A stretch of DNA of 64,000 nt from Streptococcus sanguinis SK49 (GTDB lineage Bacteria > Bacillota > Bacilli > Lactobacillales > Streptococcaceae): the NCBI RefSeq assembly GCF_000212815.1, contig NZ_GL890986.1:609653-673652 (forward strand). Reading direction: 5' to 3'. Positions 8,951-16,785 of this stretch are shown piece after piece. Positions within the stretch are counted from its first letter, which is position 1; each line of letters starts with the position of its first letter. Both the position numbers and the translations under genes were made by a program. Under the pieces are notes generated by a model, which made no database searches, had not been told where the DNA came from, and saw only the letters and a program-made list of their open reading frames with translations.

Positions 8951-9586
8951 TTATTTTACACGGTAAAAAACATCGGGATGTTCGGAAACGCTCTGGGTGA
9001 TGATGAAGCGATCTTGACTGGTATCAGTCGGATCCGTCCCATTGACAGTCTCCCCAGCTGGAAGACTCTTTCCTGCTGGAATGATAAGAAAGGCAGCACC
9101 GGTTTGGTTTTTCCAACGAATCCCTGCTCGGTAAATCCCATTTTCATCTGGCCCAGAGTAATCTCCTGTCTCAAGCTTGGCAACATCTGACTCGATACCA
9201 GACGCATCGAATGTATAACTGTTCCCTTTGGCATCCTGCCAAGTACCAATCATGCTGGAAAAATCGCCAGAAGCAATAGCCTTCATATCCAAATTAGAAG
9301 TTGGTGTCATCTCTTTCTCTTCTTTGCTAGCTCCCTTGGTAGACTTTTCACTTTCTGTTTCCGAATGCTGCTGAGAGCCAGCATCAGAAGTTTCTTGATT
9401 ATCTGAGTCGCCAGAAAGTTCGCTCGAACTGTCCCCTCTTTCAGACTTTTTAGAAGATGCGGAGCTAGTCGAACTTACTTTAGAACTGTTGGAAGCAGGA
9501 TTCGTCTGCTCTTTCTTTTGGTTACAGGTTACTAGCACGAGTAAAGCTACTAGCCCTCCAACCAAGATGATGAGCCATTTTTTCAT
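8951..9586 (-). CDS. Small lipoprotein with DUF6287-like C-terminal domain
   Basis: A 211-residue protein with signal peptide MKKWLIILVGGLVALLVLVT and a lipobox-like Cys at residue 21 (LVTC is slightly off consensus, so lipidation is probable, not certain). Residues 25-100 are a Ser/Glu/Lys-rich, unstructured linker typical of streptococcal surface proteins. The C-terminal 110 residues, from LDMKAIASGDFSSMIGTWQD to DRFIITQSVSEHPDVFY, match the terminal module of the lipoprotein at 2757-3767 almost motif for motif. Monocistronic between two terminators. Function unknown; the module reads as a small extracellular beta-domain. Confidence 0.8.
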   Translation of the reverse strand: MKKWLIILVGGLVALLVLVTCNQKKEQTNPASNSSKVSSTSSASSKKSERGDSSSELSGDSDNQETSDAGSQQHSETESEKSTKGASKEEKEMTPTSNLDMKAIASGDFSSMIGTWQDAKGNSYTFDASGIESDVAKLETGDYSGPDENGIYRAGIRWKNQTGAAFLIIPAGKSLPAGETVNGTDPTDTSQDRFIITQSVSEHPDVFYRVK

Positions 9587-9647
9587 TTTTCTCTCCTTAA
9601 AGTATTTTCTTATTACAATTGTGACATAAAAACAAAAATTTGCAAAG

Positions 9648-9672
9648 TAAAAACCAGCTCGAAAGCTGGTTT
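9648..9672 (-). terminator. gltX terminator
   Basis: AAACCAGCT (minus-strand arm 9664-9672) pairs with AGCTGGTTT (9651-9659), followed by TTAC on the minus strand; it lies directly after the gltX stop. Confidence 0.75.
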
Positions 9673-9675
9673 ATC

Positions 9676-11133
9676 TTATTGAATTTGATTTAGCATGTTT
9701 TCGATATGCTGGATGGATTTTTCGCGGCCTAGCAGGTAAATCGTATCTGGCAGCTCCGGTCCATGCATTTCACCCGAAACGGCAATCCTAATCGGCATAA
9801 AGAGGTTTTTGCCCTTGATCCCTGTCTCTTTTTGGACAGCCTTGATTTGCGGGAAGATATTCTCTGTCACAAAATCTGCATCAGACATAGCTTCTAGCTT
9901 TTCTTTGAAGGCTGTCAACACGGTCGGTACCGTTTCACCAGCCATGACCTCACGCTCCGCATCTGTCAACTCTGGGAAGTCCGCAAAGAAGAGGTCTGTC
10001 AGCGGCACAATTTCGTCTACAGACTTCATTTGTGGTTTGTAGAGCTCTACAAGCTTTTCTGCCTTATCGGTCAAACGACCTGCTTCTTCCAAGTATGGCT
10101 TAGCCAGAGCAAAGATTGTGTCAAAATCCGCATTCTTGATGTATTCGTTGTTCATCCAGTCCAGCTTCTTCTGGTCAAAGGCAGCTGGGGACTTACTGAG
10201 ACGTTTTTCATCAAAGAGCTCGATCAATTCTTGGCGAGAGAAAATCTCATGCTCGCCGCCAGGATTCCAGCCCAGCAGTGCAATAAAGTTAAAGACTGCT
10301 TCTGGCAGGTAGCCCTTCTTGCGATAATCCTCGATAAACTGCAAGGTATTGGTATCGCGCTTGGACAGCTTCTTACCTGTTTCAGAGTTGATAATCAAGG
10401 TCATGTGCCCAAATTCTGGAGCTTCCCAGCCGAGGGCTTCATAAACCATGAGCTGCTTAGGTGTGTTAGCAATGTGGTCATCCCCCCGAATAACGTGCGA
10501 GATTTCCATCAGATGGTCATCAATAACCACAGCAAAGTTGTAGGTTGGGTAGCCGTCTTTCTTCTGGATCACCCAGTCACCACCGATATTTCCGCCTTCA
10601 AACTCAATTTCACCCTTGACCATGTCAGTCCACTTGTAGACACCAGCTTCATTAACAGCCAGACGAACCGTCGGAATGATGCCCGCTGCTTCGCGCTTAG
10701 CGATATAGGCTGCCTTTTCTTCCTCAGACATACCTAGAAACTCATTGATATAACGCGGTGTTTCACCAGCTGCTTCCTGACGTTCGCGTTCAGCCGCTAA
10801 TTCTTCCTCAGTTACATAGGACTTGTAAGCCAAGCCCTTGTCCAAGAGTTCATTAACGTATTTTTGGTAAATATCCAAGCGCTCAGACTGGCGGTAGTTT
10901 TCGTGAGTCTCAGGACTTTCGTCCCAGTCAATACCCAGCCAGCGTAAGTTTTCAAGCTGTGAACGTTCTCCGTCTTCTACATGGCGCTTGCGGTCTGTAT
11001 CCTCGATACGGATAATGAAGGTCCCACAATAGTGACGAGCATAGAGGTAGTTAAAGAGCGCAGTCCGCGCATTTCCGATATGTAATAGTCCAGTCGGACT
11101 TGGTGCATAACGCACTCGAATCGCTTTTGTCAA
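9676..11133 (-). CDS. gltX: Glutamyl-tRNA synthetase
   Basis: Class I aminoacyl-tRNA synthetase charging tRNA-Glu (and tRNA-Gln in organisms using the amidotransferase route). The 485-residue sequence has the HIGH motif as HIGN in [20 protein letters not shown] and the KMSKS motif as KLSKR at [14 protein letters not shown]. The start is TTG at 11133 with AGGAGA eight bases upstream; the protein then begins [14 protein letters not shown] as in other streptococci. Single gene with its own terminator. Confidence 0.97.
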   Translation of the reverse strand: MTKAIRVRYAPSPTGLLHIGNARTALFNYLYARHYCGTFIIRIEDTDRKRHVEDGERSQLENLRWLGIDWDESPETHENYRQSERLDIYQKYVNELLDKGLAYKSYVTEEELAAERERQEAAGETPRYINEFLGMSEEEKAAYIAKREAAGIIPTVRLAVNEAGVYKWTDMVKGEIEFEGGNIGGDWVIQKKDGYPTYNFAVVIDDHLMEISHVIRGDDHIANTPKQLMVYEALGWEAPEFGHMTLIINSETGKKLSKRDTNTLQFIEDYRKKGYLPEAVFNFIALLGWNPGGEHEIFSRQELIELFDEKRLSKSPAAFDQKKLDWMNNEYIKNADFDTIFALAKPYLEEAGRLTDKAEKLVELYKPQMKSVDEIVPLTDLFFADFPELTDAEREVMAGETVPTVLTAFKEKLEAMSDADFVTENIFPQIKAVQKETGIKGKNLFMPIRIAVSGEMHGPELPDTIYLLGREKSIQHIENMLNQIQ

Positions 11134-11239
11134 AGTTCCATTCTCCTATTTGTATTTCGGGGAATCATTCCCACTCCGATTTTCAAACGTAATCATTATA
11201 TCATACTCTGAGGGCAGAATACGACTTTACAGTCTATTT

Positions 11240-12019
11240 TTACGACAGGCGCTCTTCCAGCTGGAAGTCGATAGGAAGCCAGGCCAGCACATTCTCCAGC
11301 TGCTTTTCCCAGTAATACCACTCATGCTTACCTGGACTGTGGCTGTAAGTAATCTCCAAACCTAAGTCTTGCAGGTTTTTCACTGCCTCCTGATTGGCCT
11401 TGTAGAGAAAATCTTCTTCGCCACACCATGCCCAAAGCTTAGTCTTTTTATCAGATTGCTTGGCTATACTCTCCAGCGAATGAGGGCTGCTGGTCCAGTC
11501 TTTATAGTCTCCAAAAACTCCTCGCCAATAGGCTGGCGTTGCCATTTCAGCATTATCTGGACGAGCATCAAGAAAACTCAAAGCTCCAGAAAGACTTGCT
11601 GCGTATGAAAAACGGTTAGACTTGAGAGCCAGCTTAAAGGCTCCGTATCCGCCCATGGAAAGACCAGCGATAAAATTCTTCTCCCGCTTATCCGACATAT
11701 TTGGGAAAAAGCGCTTGAGCACCCGAGGCAGCTCCTCAGCGATGGCTTCGTAATAGTTAAAACCGTACTGAGTATCGGTGTACCAGCCATTGCTGGTATT
11801 AGGCATGACAACAATCAAGTTGGTCGAGCGAACCAGACGCTCAATATTTGAGCGCTTGAGCCAGCTGTTGTGATTCCCGTTCATACCATGAAGCAGATAC
11901 AAAACAGGAATATCCTTATCATCCGGCTTGTCTACGCGAGCTGCATCCGGATAGAGGACATTAACGCCCCATTCCATCTCCAAAGCTTCAGAATAATACT
12001 CTATTTTCATCACTGCCAT
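11240..12019 (-). CDS. estA: Tributyrin-type carboxylesterase EstA
   Basis: Alpha/beta-hydrolase of the esterase D/PHB depolymerase group. The nucleophile elbow GLSMGGYGA holds the catalytic Ser, the oxyanion region is [12 protein letters not shown], and the terminal catalytic His is in [10 protein letters not shown]. The start at 12019 ([11 protein letters not shown]) is set by AAGGAG seven bases upstream; a longer start at 12049 lacks a site. The gene lies downstream of RNase J2 on the same strand, as in other streptococci, but a terminator-like hairpin separates them. Length 259, the usual size for streptococcal EstA. Confidence 0.92.
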   Translation of the reverse strand: MAVMKIEYYSEALEMEWGVNVLYPDAARVDKPDDKDIPVLYLLHGMNGNHNSWLKRSNIERLVRSTNLIVVMPNTSNGWYTDTQYGFNYYEAIAEELPRVLKRFFPNMSDKREKNFIAGLSMGGYGAFKLALKSNRFSYAASLSGALSFLDARPDNAEMATPAYWRGVFGDYKDWTSSPHSLESIAKQSDKKTKLWAWCGEEDFLYKANQEAVKNLQDLGLEITYSHSPGKHEWYYWEKQLENVLAWLPIDFQLEERLS

Positions 12020-12051
12020 TCGCATTTCTCCTTCGTATCTTTCTGACAAGA

Positions 12052-12071
12052 AAAAGCCGAAACCCGACTTT
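12052..12071 (-). terminator. Weak terminator after rnjB
   Basis: AAGTCG-GGTTT-CGGCTT with TTTTTC following on the minus strand, between rnjB and estA. Partial read-through into estA is likely because it is only 6 bp. Confidence 0.55.
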
Positions 12072-12093
12072 TCTTGTATTTGTGTTCAGATTT

Positions 12094-13761
12094 TTACCGC
12101 ACTTCCATAACGACCGGCAAAATAGCTGGGCGACGCTTGGTTTGGTCAAAGAGATATTTGGCCAGACTGTCACGGACAGCACCCTTCAGCTCACCCCAGT
12201 CAAAGCTATCCTGCGCCAAGTATTCTTCCACAGTTTTATTGATAATGTCAGAGCTTTCGCGCAAAATATCTCTGCTCTTCTTGACATAGACAAATCCACG
12301 GGTATGTACTTTAGCCTTGGAAATGATTTTCTTTTCCTTACGGTTAACTGTGAGTGCCACGATGAAAATACCATCTTCAGACAAGACCTTGCGGTCGCGG
12401 AGGACGATATTACCCACATCTCCAATCGCATTTCCATCAATCATGACATCTCCAGCTGATACTGCACCAGCCGGCACAAAATCACCATGGTCGTATTCCA
12501 TGATGCTGCCACGCTTAGGAATAAAGATATTTTCCGGCAGCATACCAACTTCCATGGCAGCCTTAGCATGAGCATCCAAGCCACGGTACTCACCCTGAAT
12601 AGGGAAGAGGTACTTAGGCTGCAGCAGGTTAATCATGAGCTGCAAATCACGCGCATTTCCGTGACCTGAAACCCGCAGGTTTTGGGTAATCAGCTTGACA
12701 ATGCCCCCCGCCTGATAAATCATATTTTCCACGCGAGCCACGACCGCTTCCTTGGCAATAGACGGCGTAGTTACAATGTAAATCAAATCGCCTTCCTTGA
12801 TTTCCACATAGCGGTGACGGCCGATCGACATCTTACGCAGACCATTGATAGGCTCGCCCATCCGGCCAGTCTCCAAGATGATCAGCTCATGGTCTTCAAA
12901 CTTAGACATTTCCTTGGGCTTGATCAAAAGGCGTTCGTCCACCAAGGACAGCTTCTTGAGGCGGATAGCCGTACGAACGATGTTTTCAACATCAAAGCCA
13001 GTCAAAACCACGCGGCGGCCAGTCTCTGCCGCTGCATCAAAAACCTGCTGGATACGAGACAGGTTGCTGGCAACCGCCGCAACAATCACTCGACCATCCC
13101 AGTCAGCAATCGTATCTTCGATTTCCTTGCCAACCTCGCTCTCACTAGCCACCTGAACACTACTGTCCGCATTGGCTGAATCACTGAGCAAGGCCAGAAC
13201 ACCCTCGCGGCCAATCTCAGCCAGACGGCCAAAGTCTGTCGCATAGGACGGACTGGCAGACTGGTCAAACTTGAAATCACCTGTATAAACGATACTGCCT
13301 TTTCTGGTTTTGATGACAACTCCCAAACTCTCAGGAATCGAGTGAGTCGTCCGGAAGAAGGAAACTACTGTTTTGCCAAATTCAATCTCAGTATTTTCAT
13401 CAATCACATGGAAATCATTGAACTTCTTAACCGCATCGTTATTTTTAACAAAAAGCTTGGCCAGCTCAATCGTCAACTCTGATCCGAAAACCGGCACCTT
13501 AGCATCTGCCAAAAGATTTGGCAGAGCACCAATCGCATCTGCGTGCCCGTGTGTCAGAAAGACACCCGCAATCCGCTTCTTGTTTTCAAACAAATAGTCC
13601 ATATTGGGAACGACATAATCCACACCCAACTGCTCATTTTCTGGGTACTTCAGCCCAACATCCAATACAAAAATGGAATCATCCACTTCGGCAACGTAGA
13701 GATTTTTACCATTTTCACGCACGCCGCCCAAAGCAATCAGTTTAATATTGCTCTTGCTCAT
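12094..13761 (-). CDS. rnjB: Ribonuclease J2
   Basis: A beta-CASP metallo-beta-lactamase-fold RNase that partners RNase J1 in mRNA decay and rRNA processing. The metal-binding motif that is HxHxDH in J1 reads HGHADAIG here, and the C-terminal motif reads PIQGEYR where J1 has PIHGEYR. Both changes remove metal ligands, which is the pattern of J2, the structural partner, rather than J1. YTGDFKFD and HSIPESLG are kept. Length 555, start with GGAGAAAAA before the ATG. estA lies downstream, as in other streptococci. Confidence 0.9.
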   Translation of the reverse strand: MSKSNIKLIALGGVRENGKNLYVAEVDDSIFVLDVGLKYPENEQLGVDYVVPNMDYLFENKKRIAGVFLTHGHADAIGALPNLLADAKVPVFGSELTIELAKLFVKNNDAVKKFNDFHVIDENTEIEFGKTVVSFFRTTHSIPESLGVVIKTRKGSIVYTGDFKFDQSASPSYATDFGRLAEIGREGVLALLSDSANADSSVQVASESEVGKEIEDTIADWDGRVIVAAVASNLSRIQQVFDAAAETGRRVVLTGFDVENIVRTAIRLKKLSLVDERLLIKPKEMSKFEDHELIILETGRMGEPINGLRKMSIGRHRYVEIKEGDLIYIVTTPSIAKEAVVARVENMIYQAGGIVKLITQNLRVSGHGNARDLQLMINLLQPKYLFPIQGEYRGLDAHAKAAMEVGMLPENIFIPKRGSIMEYDHGDFVPAGAVSAGDVMIDGNAIGDVGNIVLRDRKVLSEDGIFIVALTVNRKEKKIISKAKVHTRGFVYVKKSRDILRESSDIINKTVEEYLAQDSFDWGELKGAVRDSLAKYLFDQTKRRPAILPVVMEVR

Positions 13762-13945
13762 TTTTTCTCCTATTCAATTTTCAGAATCTCACTTTTATCA
13801 AAGATTCTTTATTTTATTACTAACGGTCCTTGGCTAGCCAAGTCGAATTACAGTCTTGCAAACCAAAGGTTCGCATATCCAACCTATTATAGCATTTTTT
13901 CATGTTTTTTCAAAGTCAAGTGTGTCTTCTTAGCGTACTTGACTA
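13762..13945. other. Intergenic leader of rnjB
   Basis: No gene. It contains the rnjB ribosome site next to the start codon and presumably its promoter, but I do not see a convincing -35/-10 pair. Confidence 0.5.
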
Positions 13946-13981
13946 CAAAAAACGACCTCTAGCTTTACTCGGCTAGAGGTC
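13946..13981 (-). terminator. Strong terminator of the candidate RNA
   Basis: A perfect 10-bp stem (13954-13963 with 13972-13981) and an 8-nt loop, followed on the minus strand by GTTTTTTG. Confidence 0.85.
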
Positions 13982-14352
13982 TGGTTTACTTCGCTGGTAT
14001 GAGAGCAATCAGTTCATCCAAGGTGTAACTGAATAACAATTTTTTGATTTATTGTTTTTATTATTTTTTATAAACTTTTAATTCCTTCAACCGCTAATGA
14101 TTTTCTTTTTATCTTAGCATTGGAAATCTCTATAATATAATAAAGCACTATTGATTGAATTCTCGAAGTTTGAAAACCATCTAAAAGCTTCTACTTTCTA
14201 TACAATCGTTACAATCAGGCAGGCTAAGCGGGCCTGTCTGACAATTCAACCAATATGTCAAGTAAAGCAACTACTTATGTATCACAAACAACTATACCAA
14301 CAAAGTAAACTTTAAAGCGAATGAATTTAGTTTCCTTTCTTTCTATTTCCTT
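13946..14352 (-). ncRNA. Candidate cre-controlled non-coding RNA of about 400 nt
   Basis: The minus strand has a good promoter (14359-14387) overlapped by a perfect cre box, and about 400 nt later a strong terminator (10-bp stem GACCTCTAGC with GCTAGAGGTC, then GTTTTTTG). Between them I find no ORF longer than about 12 codons with a ribosome site in any frame. The 5' third contains the imperfect hairpin CAGACAGGC/GCCTGCCTG; the 3' third is A+U-rich and then structured. This argues for a regulatory RNA repressed by CcpA. I do not recognise it as a known RNA family; it is inference from signals alone. Confidence 0.5.
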
Positions 14353-14358
14353 AATTCT

Positions 14359-14396
14359 ATTATAGTACTCTATCCAGATTTTTGCAAGCGTTTACA
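14359..14396 (-). promoter_or_regulatory. Promoter with overlapping cre (CcpA) site
   Basis: Minus strand TTGCAA (14382-14387), 17-base spacer, TATAAT (14359-14364). Bases 14382-14396 (TTGCAAGCGTTTACA on the plus strand) fit the cre consensus WTGNAANCGNWNNCW at every position and overlap the -35, the geometry for CcpA repression. Confidence 0.65.
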
Positions 14397-14440
14397 ACAA
14401 AGAAATTAAAAAACTTTTTAGCTAAAAAGAAGTCAAGCAA

Positions 14441-14470
14441 AAAAAGAAAGGAGACCTCAAAATGATCTCC
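14441..14470 (-). terminator. Terminator of the gls24 operon
   Basis: GGAGA and TCTCC form the stem (with AT-rich extension), followed by TTTCTTTTTTTGC on the minus strand, 75 nt after the csbD-like gene. Confidence 0.7.
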
Positions 14471-14544
14471 TTTAAATTCTAGATAATTTTTATCCGTGAC
14501 TATAGCTAACAAAGACTTTTTATAAGGAAAATCAACTATTGGTT

Positions 14545-14748
14545 TTATTTATCGTCTTTCTTAACCATATTTTTAACGCCTTCGATTGCGCCTTCAACAG
14601 CATCTTTGGCATCTTCTGCAACTTCTTTAACTTTAGAAACTACTTTTTCAGCAGCTCCTTCTTTTTCTGTTTTTTTATCACCAGTTAATTTGCCTAGGCC
14701 TTCTTTAACAGAACCTTTAGCTTGGTTGAATTTTTCTTCTGTAGACAT
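14545..14748 (-). CDS. CsbD-family stress protein
   Basis: A 67-residue, highly charged helical protein: [20 protein letters not shown] followed by [20 protein letters not shown]. The [21 protein letters not shown] stretch is the CsbD signature. Such proteins accumulate under general stress in Gram-positive bacteria; their biochemical role is not known. Last gene of the gls24-type operon, 76 nt after gls24, and followed by a terminator. Confidence 0.88.
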   Translation of the reverse strand: MSTEEKFNQAKGSVKEGLGKLTGDKKTEKEGAAEKVVSKVKEVAEDAKDAVEGAIEGVKNMVKKDDK

Positions 14749-14824
14749 AATTTAGACCTCCATTGTCAGTTTCAATTTTTAAAGAAATGAAACAATATAA
14801 GAATCTCTAATCCCAGTTAGAGGA

Positions 14825-15415
14825 TTAATGAACGCGTGCTTTTTCCTTTGATGCAGCGTCTTTAACAGCATCTACACCATCGCCAACTTTTTCTTGAACA
14901 GCTGAGAAACCACCGCTAATGCCAGATTTTGCTTTTTCGAATTGCTCAGAAGCAAATTCGCCTGTTGATTCAGCAACATCTGTCACTCTGTCTTGAAGGC
15001 TTACTGAATCCGCTTCGTGTTGTTCTTTCGTTTTAATATCAACAACATTTACATTTACTTCAACAACTTCCAAATCAGTCATCTTAGAAACTTCTTCTGC
15101 AACGACTTTCTTGATTTCTTTGTATAAAGTAGGAACATTCTTTTGATATTCTGCAACAACATTCAAGTCAACAGCTACTTGTTCTTTACCAACTTCAACA
15201 TTGACACCATGAGTGACATTGTCAGAGTTGACCAATTTATCTTTTATGTTAGAGAAGAAACCACCATCAACAGCCAGCAAGCCTGAAACTTTCTCTAAAG
15301 AGAGACCGATAATTTTTTGAATGACCTTATCATCGTAAGTCAATTCACCTTTTACTTCGTGAGCTACTTGAGCAACTTCTTTTTTAGCAACATCTTTAAC
15401 ATCTTTATTTGACAT
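14825..15415 (-). CDS. gls24: Asp23/Gls24 family envelope stress protein
   Basis: A 196-residue protein with the Asp23 domain at residues 20-115 (GELTYDDKVIQKIIGLSLEK, then SGLLAVDGGF and VNVEVGKEQVAVDLNVVAEY). The C-terminal 60 residues are a charged helix rich in Glu and Lys. In Staphylococcus the homolog coats the inner face of the membrane, anchored by AmaP; in streptococci and enterococci it is linked to bile, starvation and envelope stress. Its membrane anchor (amaP) is two genes upstream, which supports the same arrangement here. Confidence 0.93.
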   Translation of the reverse strand: MSNKDVKDVAKKEVAQVAHEVKGELTYDDKVIQKIIGLSLEKVSGLLAVDGGFFSNIKDKLVNSDNVTHGVNVEVGKEQVAVDLNVVAEYQKNVPTLYKEIKKVVAEEVSKMTDLEVVEVNVNVVDIKTKEQHEADSVSLQDRVTDVAESTGEFASEQFEKAKSGISGGFSAVQEKVGDGVDAVKDAASKEKARVH

Positions 15416-15432
15416 GTTAAACTCCTTTATTT

Positions 15433-15603
15433 TTATTTAAATATATTATTTTTTTGAATATAATATCCGATTCCTGCCCCTAGAGTAGCGCAAATCAAGA
15501 CAAATAGAGTCTTAAAGAAGCCAAAGGATAGGATAAAACATGCTAGAATAATGCCTGCCAATCCAGACAAGATTGGATATTGATATTTTTTAAACCATTC
15601 CAT
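15433..15603 (-). CDS. DUF2273 small membrane protein
   Basis: A 56-residue protein: a short polar start (MEWFKKYQYP), two closely spaced membrane segments (ILSGLAGIILACFILSFGFF and TLFVLICATLGAGIGYYI) and the tail QKNNIFK. Two-segment DUF2273 proteins sit beside amaP and asp23 in most Firmicutes gls operons. It starts 11 nt after the amaP stop and ends 17 nt before gls24. Too short for the usual ORF cutoffs but clearly coding from its position and length. Confidence 0.88.
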   Translation of the reverse strand: MEWFKKYQYPILSGLAGIILACFILSFGFFKTLFVLICATLGAGIGYYIQKNNIFK

Positions 15604-15614
15604 TTTTTACTTCC

Positions 15615-16196
15615 TTACTTTACTCGGCTAGTAGTTTTTGTAGCCGCTTCTTTTGGCTTGAAGTCTGAGACAGAGATTTTAAGCTTGACATTATGATTGA
15701 TTCCGAAGAATTCTGTCAATCCAGACGCAATTTCTTCTTGAATCAACTGACTTCTCTTGATGATGTTTTCCGAAGGAACAATCGCTCCTTTAACAGAAAC
15801 CATGCATTTGTTTTTACGGCTATTTACTGAAACTGTAGGATCTTTAATTAAACCGTGTTCTGTTAACAGACTACGAACAAACCCTTCAATGGCTGAATTT
15901 TTCAGCATCAGTTTCCCATCCGCATCAGCTAGCTGAATTTCCAAACGTCTCTTAGGATAAAAAGCTATCACTAACATCAGTAGTAAGATTAAGCTTGCTA
16001 AAACCACAGTGCCCCAGAAAACATATCGAGAAAGATAGTAGCCCACAAAAGGAATCTGCTTCCAAGTGAATAACTTCCAACTAAATAACTGGAGCCCCAG
16101 ACCGCTGACTTTATGAAAGTCTAGCAAAACAGGAATCAAAATTGTCAAGATTAAAATACATAAAATAAGGGAAAGTATTTTTCTTGATTTTGACAT
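15615..16196 (-). CDS. amaP: Alkaline shock response membrane anchor protein AmaP
   Basis: A 193-residue protein with two membrane segments near the N-terminus (KILSLILCILILTILIPVLL at residues 5-24 and FWGTVVLASLILLLMLVIAF around 60-80) and a C-terminal Asp23-like domain (VNSRKNKCMVSVKGAIVPSE). In Staphylococcus AmaP tethers Asp23 to the membrane. Second gene of the operon after glsB, directly before DUF2273 and gls24. Confidence 0.9.
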   Translation of the reverse strand: MSKSRKILSLILCILILTILIPVLLDFHKVSGLGLQLFSWKLFTWKQIPFVGYYLSRYVFWGTVVLASLILLLMLVIAFYPKRRLEIQLADADGKLMLKNSAIEGFVRSLLTEHGLIKDPTVSVNSRKNKCMVSVKGAIVPSENIIKRSQLIQEEIASGLTEFFGINHNVKLKISVSDFKPKEAATKTTSRVK

Positions 16197-16252
16197 ATTG
16201 AATCCTCACATCATTAAATTTTAAAATATAATTTGAACAGTAAAAAGACAAT

Positions 16253-16492
16253 TTATGCCTTTTTACCTACAAAAAATGATACAACAGCTACTACAATAAC
16301 TGCACCAATGATAGAAGGAAGCAAGGCCATACCAGCCAAACTAGGACCCCAAGTTCCCAAAAGTGACTGACCGACAGCAGAACCAACTAAACCTGCAACA
16401 ACGTTTGCAATAACACCCATTGAGCCGCCTTTTTTAGTGATTGATCCAGCAATAAGACCAATAAGACCACCAACAATAATTGACCAAAGCAT
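16253..16492 (-). CDS. glsB: GlsB/YeaQ/YmgE family stress membrane protein
   Basis: A 79-residue, Gly-rich integral membrane protein with three predicted segments and the family start MLWSIIVGGLIGLIAGSITK, then GVIANVVAGLVGSAVGQSLL. Formerly called transglycosylase-associated, though there is no catalytic motif. First gene of the gls24-type operon, so its upstream region carries the operon promoter and the candidate operator at 16580-16612. Confidence 0.92.
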   Translation of the reverse strand: MLWSIIVGGLIGLIAGSITKKGGSMGVIANVVAGLVGSAVGQSLLGTWGPSLAGMALLPSIIGAVIVVAVVSFFVGKKA

Positions 16493-16569
16493 ATTGATTC
16501 TCCTTTCTAATTTTTTCTAAATCAAAACTGTTAAGTAATATTTTTTACTATTGTTTTTTGATTAACATA

Positions 16570-16612
16570 ATTATATAATTTTCCAACTTGGAAACATAAT
16601 AATTCAACTTGG
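16570..16612 (-). promoter_or_regulatory. gls operon -10 with candidate operator repeats
   Basis: Minus-strand TATAAT at 16570-16575 has no good -35 at the right distance. Instead an inverted repeat TTTCCAA-C-TTGGAAA (16580-16594) lies in the spacer. The core CAACTTGG recurs as a direct repeat at 16584-16591 and 16605-16612, 21 bp apart, which is two helical turns. This is what an activator or repressor site looks like. Confidence 0.5.
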
Positions 16613-16733
16613 TTTTCTTTCCGTTTATCTGTACTATAGATACGTAAAAATGAGAATACATTGTTTTATAGGCATTTATCAGCGTTTTTAGATATATTTT
16701 TGAGTTATTAAACGAGGTTAAATGCATAAAATA

Positions 16734-16742
16734 TGGTATAAT
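16734..16742 (+). promoter_or_regulatory. Extended -10 promoter of the Mga-type regulator
   Basis: TGGTATAAT, a consensus extended -10, about 43 bases before the ATG at 16786; no good -35 is seen. Confidence 0.6.
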
Positions 16743-16785
16743 TGCCTGATAATAAAAACACTATATAAAGAAAGATAATATTTTA

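Noticed and set aside
10030..10737. A 235-codon open frame opposite gltX
   Set aside because: It is the antisense shadow of a highly conserved synthetase, with no ribosome site and no plausible promoter.
14160..14260. Inner promoter inside the candidate RNA (TTGACA on the minus strand near 14258)
   Set aside because: No -10 at the right distance; the structured CAGACAGGC hairpin lies where it should be.
16653..16740. Second promoter for the Mga-type regulator near 16690 (TTGAGT)
   Set aside because: The distance to TATAAT is far greater than 17 bases, so only the extended -10 was kept.
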